Origin: Fidelibacterota bacterium UBA6817 | Lineage (GTDB): Bacteria > Fidelibacterota > Fidelibacteria > Fidelibacterales > Fidelibacteraceae | Length of the DNA: 25,354 nt | Assembly (NCBI GenBank): GCA_002452555.1 | Contig: DKER01000184.1 | Coordinates: 1-25,354 of the forward strand | Direction: 5' to 3' | Part shown: piece by piece, positions 24,770 through 25,354 of the stretch | How positions within the stretch are numbered: position 1 is the stretch's first letter | Layout of the letters: each line of letters begins with the position of its first letter | Notes under the pieces: generated by a model | What the model was told of the DNA's origin: nothing | Databases searched by the model: none | Seen by the model: only the letters and a program-made list of their open reading frames with translations | Translations under genes and position numbers: made by a program

Positions 24770-25354
24770 TTAAGCGTTTTTATTGTCAGGAAAGATGTCT
24801 CTCATCATTCTCAGTGTTTTTCGTTTTTCATTTTTATACAAAAAATAGCAAAACACAGACGTAAAGAGTGCCCCGAGGCTGGCCAAAATCAGATCAGACA
24901 TGGTATCTCTCAACCCGCTACCCTGATACGGGCGCCCCATCAGGCTGGTCGTCTCGGGAAGGTTCCATTTCTGCATGGCTGTTCCGAAATAGACATCCAT
25001 CAAAAATTCAAAAATCTCCCAGATAACTCCGATTGTAACTGAAAACGTGTAGGCAAATAAAGCAATTAATAGGGGATTAAAATCCATACTGTATTTATGG
25101 TTGAGTTTATACACAATAAGAAAGCCGAGAAATCCAATAATAACACCGGATAGCGTATGGAGTAAATCGTCCCACCAAAAAAATCGGTAATACAGATCAA
25201 AACGGGCGCTGAGATATATTCCTGCAAAAATAAACAGTATTACAATCAGTTCTAGCATGTGGGGCAGGTGAATGAATCCCTTTTTTTCCATATAATCGGG
25301 AAGGAATGTCAGAAGCAACGTCAAAAGGGCAAGAAAGATCAGTTCGGATTGATC
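24770..25354 (-). CDS. DUF2238/YjdF-like membrane protein, 5' end missing
   Basis: The frame is open to the right edge, so the start lies outside; an in-window TTG at 25324 is only internal, since the codons before it continue the first membrane helix. About 194 residues are seen, with five or so membrane segments and the motifs WWDDLLHTLSG, VIWEIFEFLMD and LRDTMSDLILASLGAL. These conserved acidic/His residues inside helices fit the DUF2238/YjdF family of inner-membrane proteins of unknown function. It ends 158 bases before the outer limit of the operon B receptor frame and is on the same strand; the promoter between them suggests it is a separate unit. No functional link to the uptake locus is visible. 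Confidence 0.78.
   Translation of the reverse strand, partial: DQSELIFLALLTLLLTFLPDYMEKKGFIHLPHMLELIVILFIFAGIYLSARFDLYYRFFWWDDLLHTLSGVIIGFLGFLIVYKLNHKYSMDFNPLLIALFAYTFSVTIGVIWEIFEFLMDVYFGTAMQKWNLPETTSLMGRPYQGSGLRDTMSDLILASLGALFTSVFCYFLYKNEKRKTLRMMRDIFPDNKNA

Noticed and set aside
25322..25324. TTG start for the DUF2238-like gene
   Set aside because: The frame is open upstream to the edge, and the upstream codons encode hydrophobic residues of the same first helix.

Overview
The window reads as chromosome of an FCB-superphylum bacterium (Bacteroidota relatives such as Calditrichota, Marinimicrobia, Ignavibacteria or Cloacimonadota). Evidence: a secreted protein ends in a type IX secretion (T9SS) sorting domain with the NYPNPFNP signature, several lipoproteins and TonB-dependent receptors (TBDTs) are of Bacteroidota-like type, base composition is moderately AT-rich, and starts often carry clear GGAGG-type ribosome binding sites. 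A finer taxonomic call is not supported. No tRNA, rRNA, CRISPR array, transposase or phage gene was seen.

Layout, left to right. 1-497 (-): 5' part of a PfkB sugar kinase cut by the left edge. 620-1006 (+): small FMN-binding lipoprotein, convergent with the next operon across a bidirectional terminator at 1073-1106. 1125-13730 (-): operon A, read from right to left: ABC ATPase, ABC-2 permease, DUF4857-like membrane protein, TBDT, DUF4876-like lipoprotein, DUF6850-like outer-membrane barrel, a T9SS-exported YCF48/lamin-tail protein and, after a probable terminator, a NosR/NapH-like membrane polyferredoxin with a degenerate heavy-metal-associated-like tail. 13731-14038: regulatory intergenic region with a good promoter and two inverted repeats. 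14039-24545 (-): operon B, read from right to left: TBDT, DUF4876-like lipoprotein, DUF6850-like barrel, C25-like cysteine peptidase with HEAT repeats, M16 zinc peptidase. 24770-25354 (-): DUF2238-like membrane protein cut by the right edge.

The striking point is that the same trio (TBDT, DUF4876, DUF6850) occurs twice in the same order, with stop/start overlaps or gaps under 10 bases, but with different partners. Copy A sits with an ABC exporter-like module and a redox module; copy B with two cell-envelope peptidases. My working inference is an outer-membrane uptake system for a protein-bound or chelated cofactor or metal: surface capture and import by two TBDTs with their lipoprotein and barrel partners, proteolysis by the C25-like and M16 enzymes, and redox or export steps by the FMN/Fe-S and ABC modules. 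The layout recalls two described systems without matching either: the Fus/PqqL type (TBDT + M16 protease + ABC protein for protein import) and the nos type (NosR flavo-iron-sulfur protein + NosFY ABC transporter). The substrate is unknown. Domain names rest on recognised motifs, not on a search.
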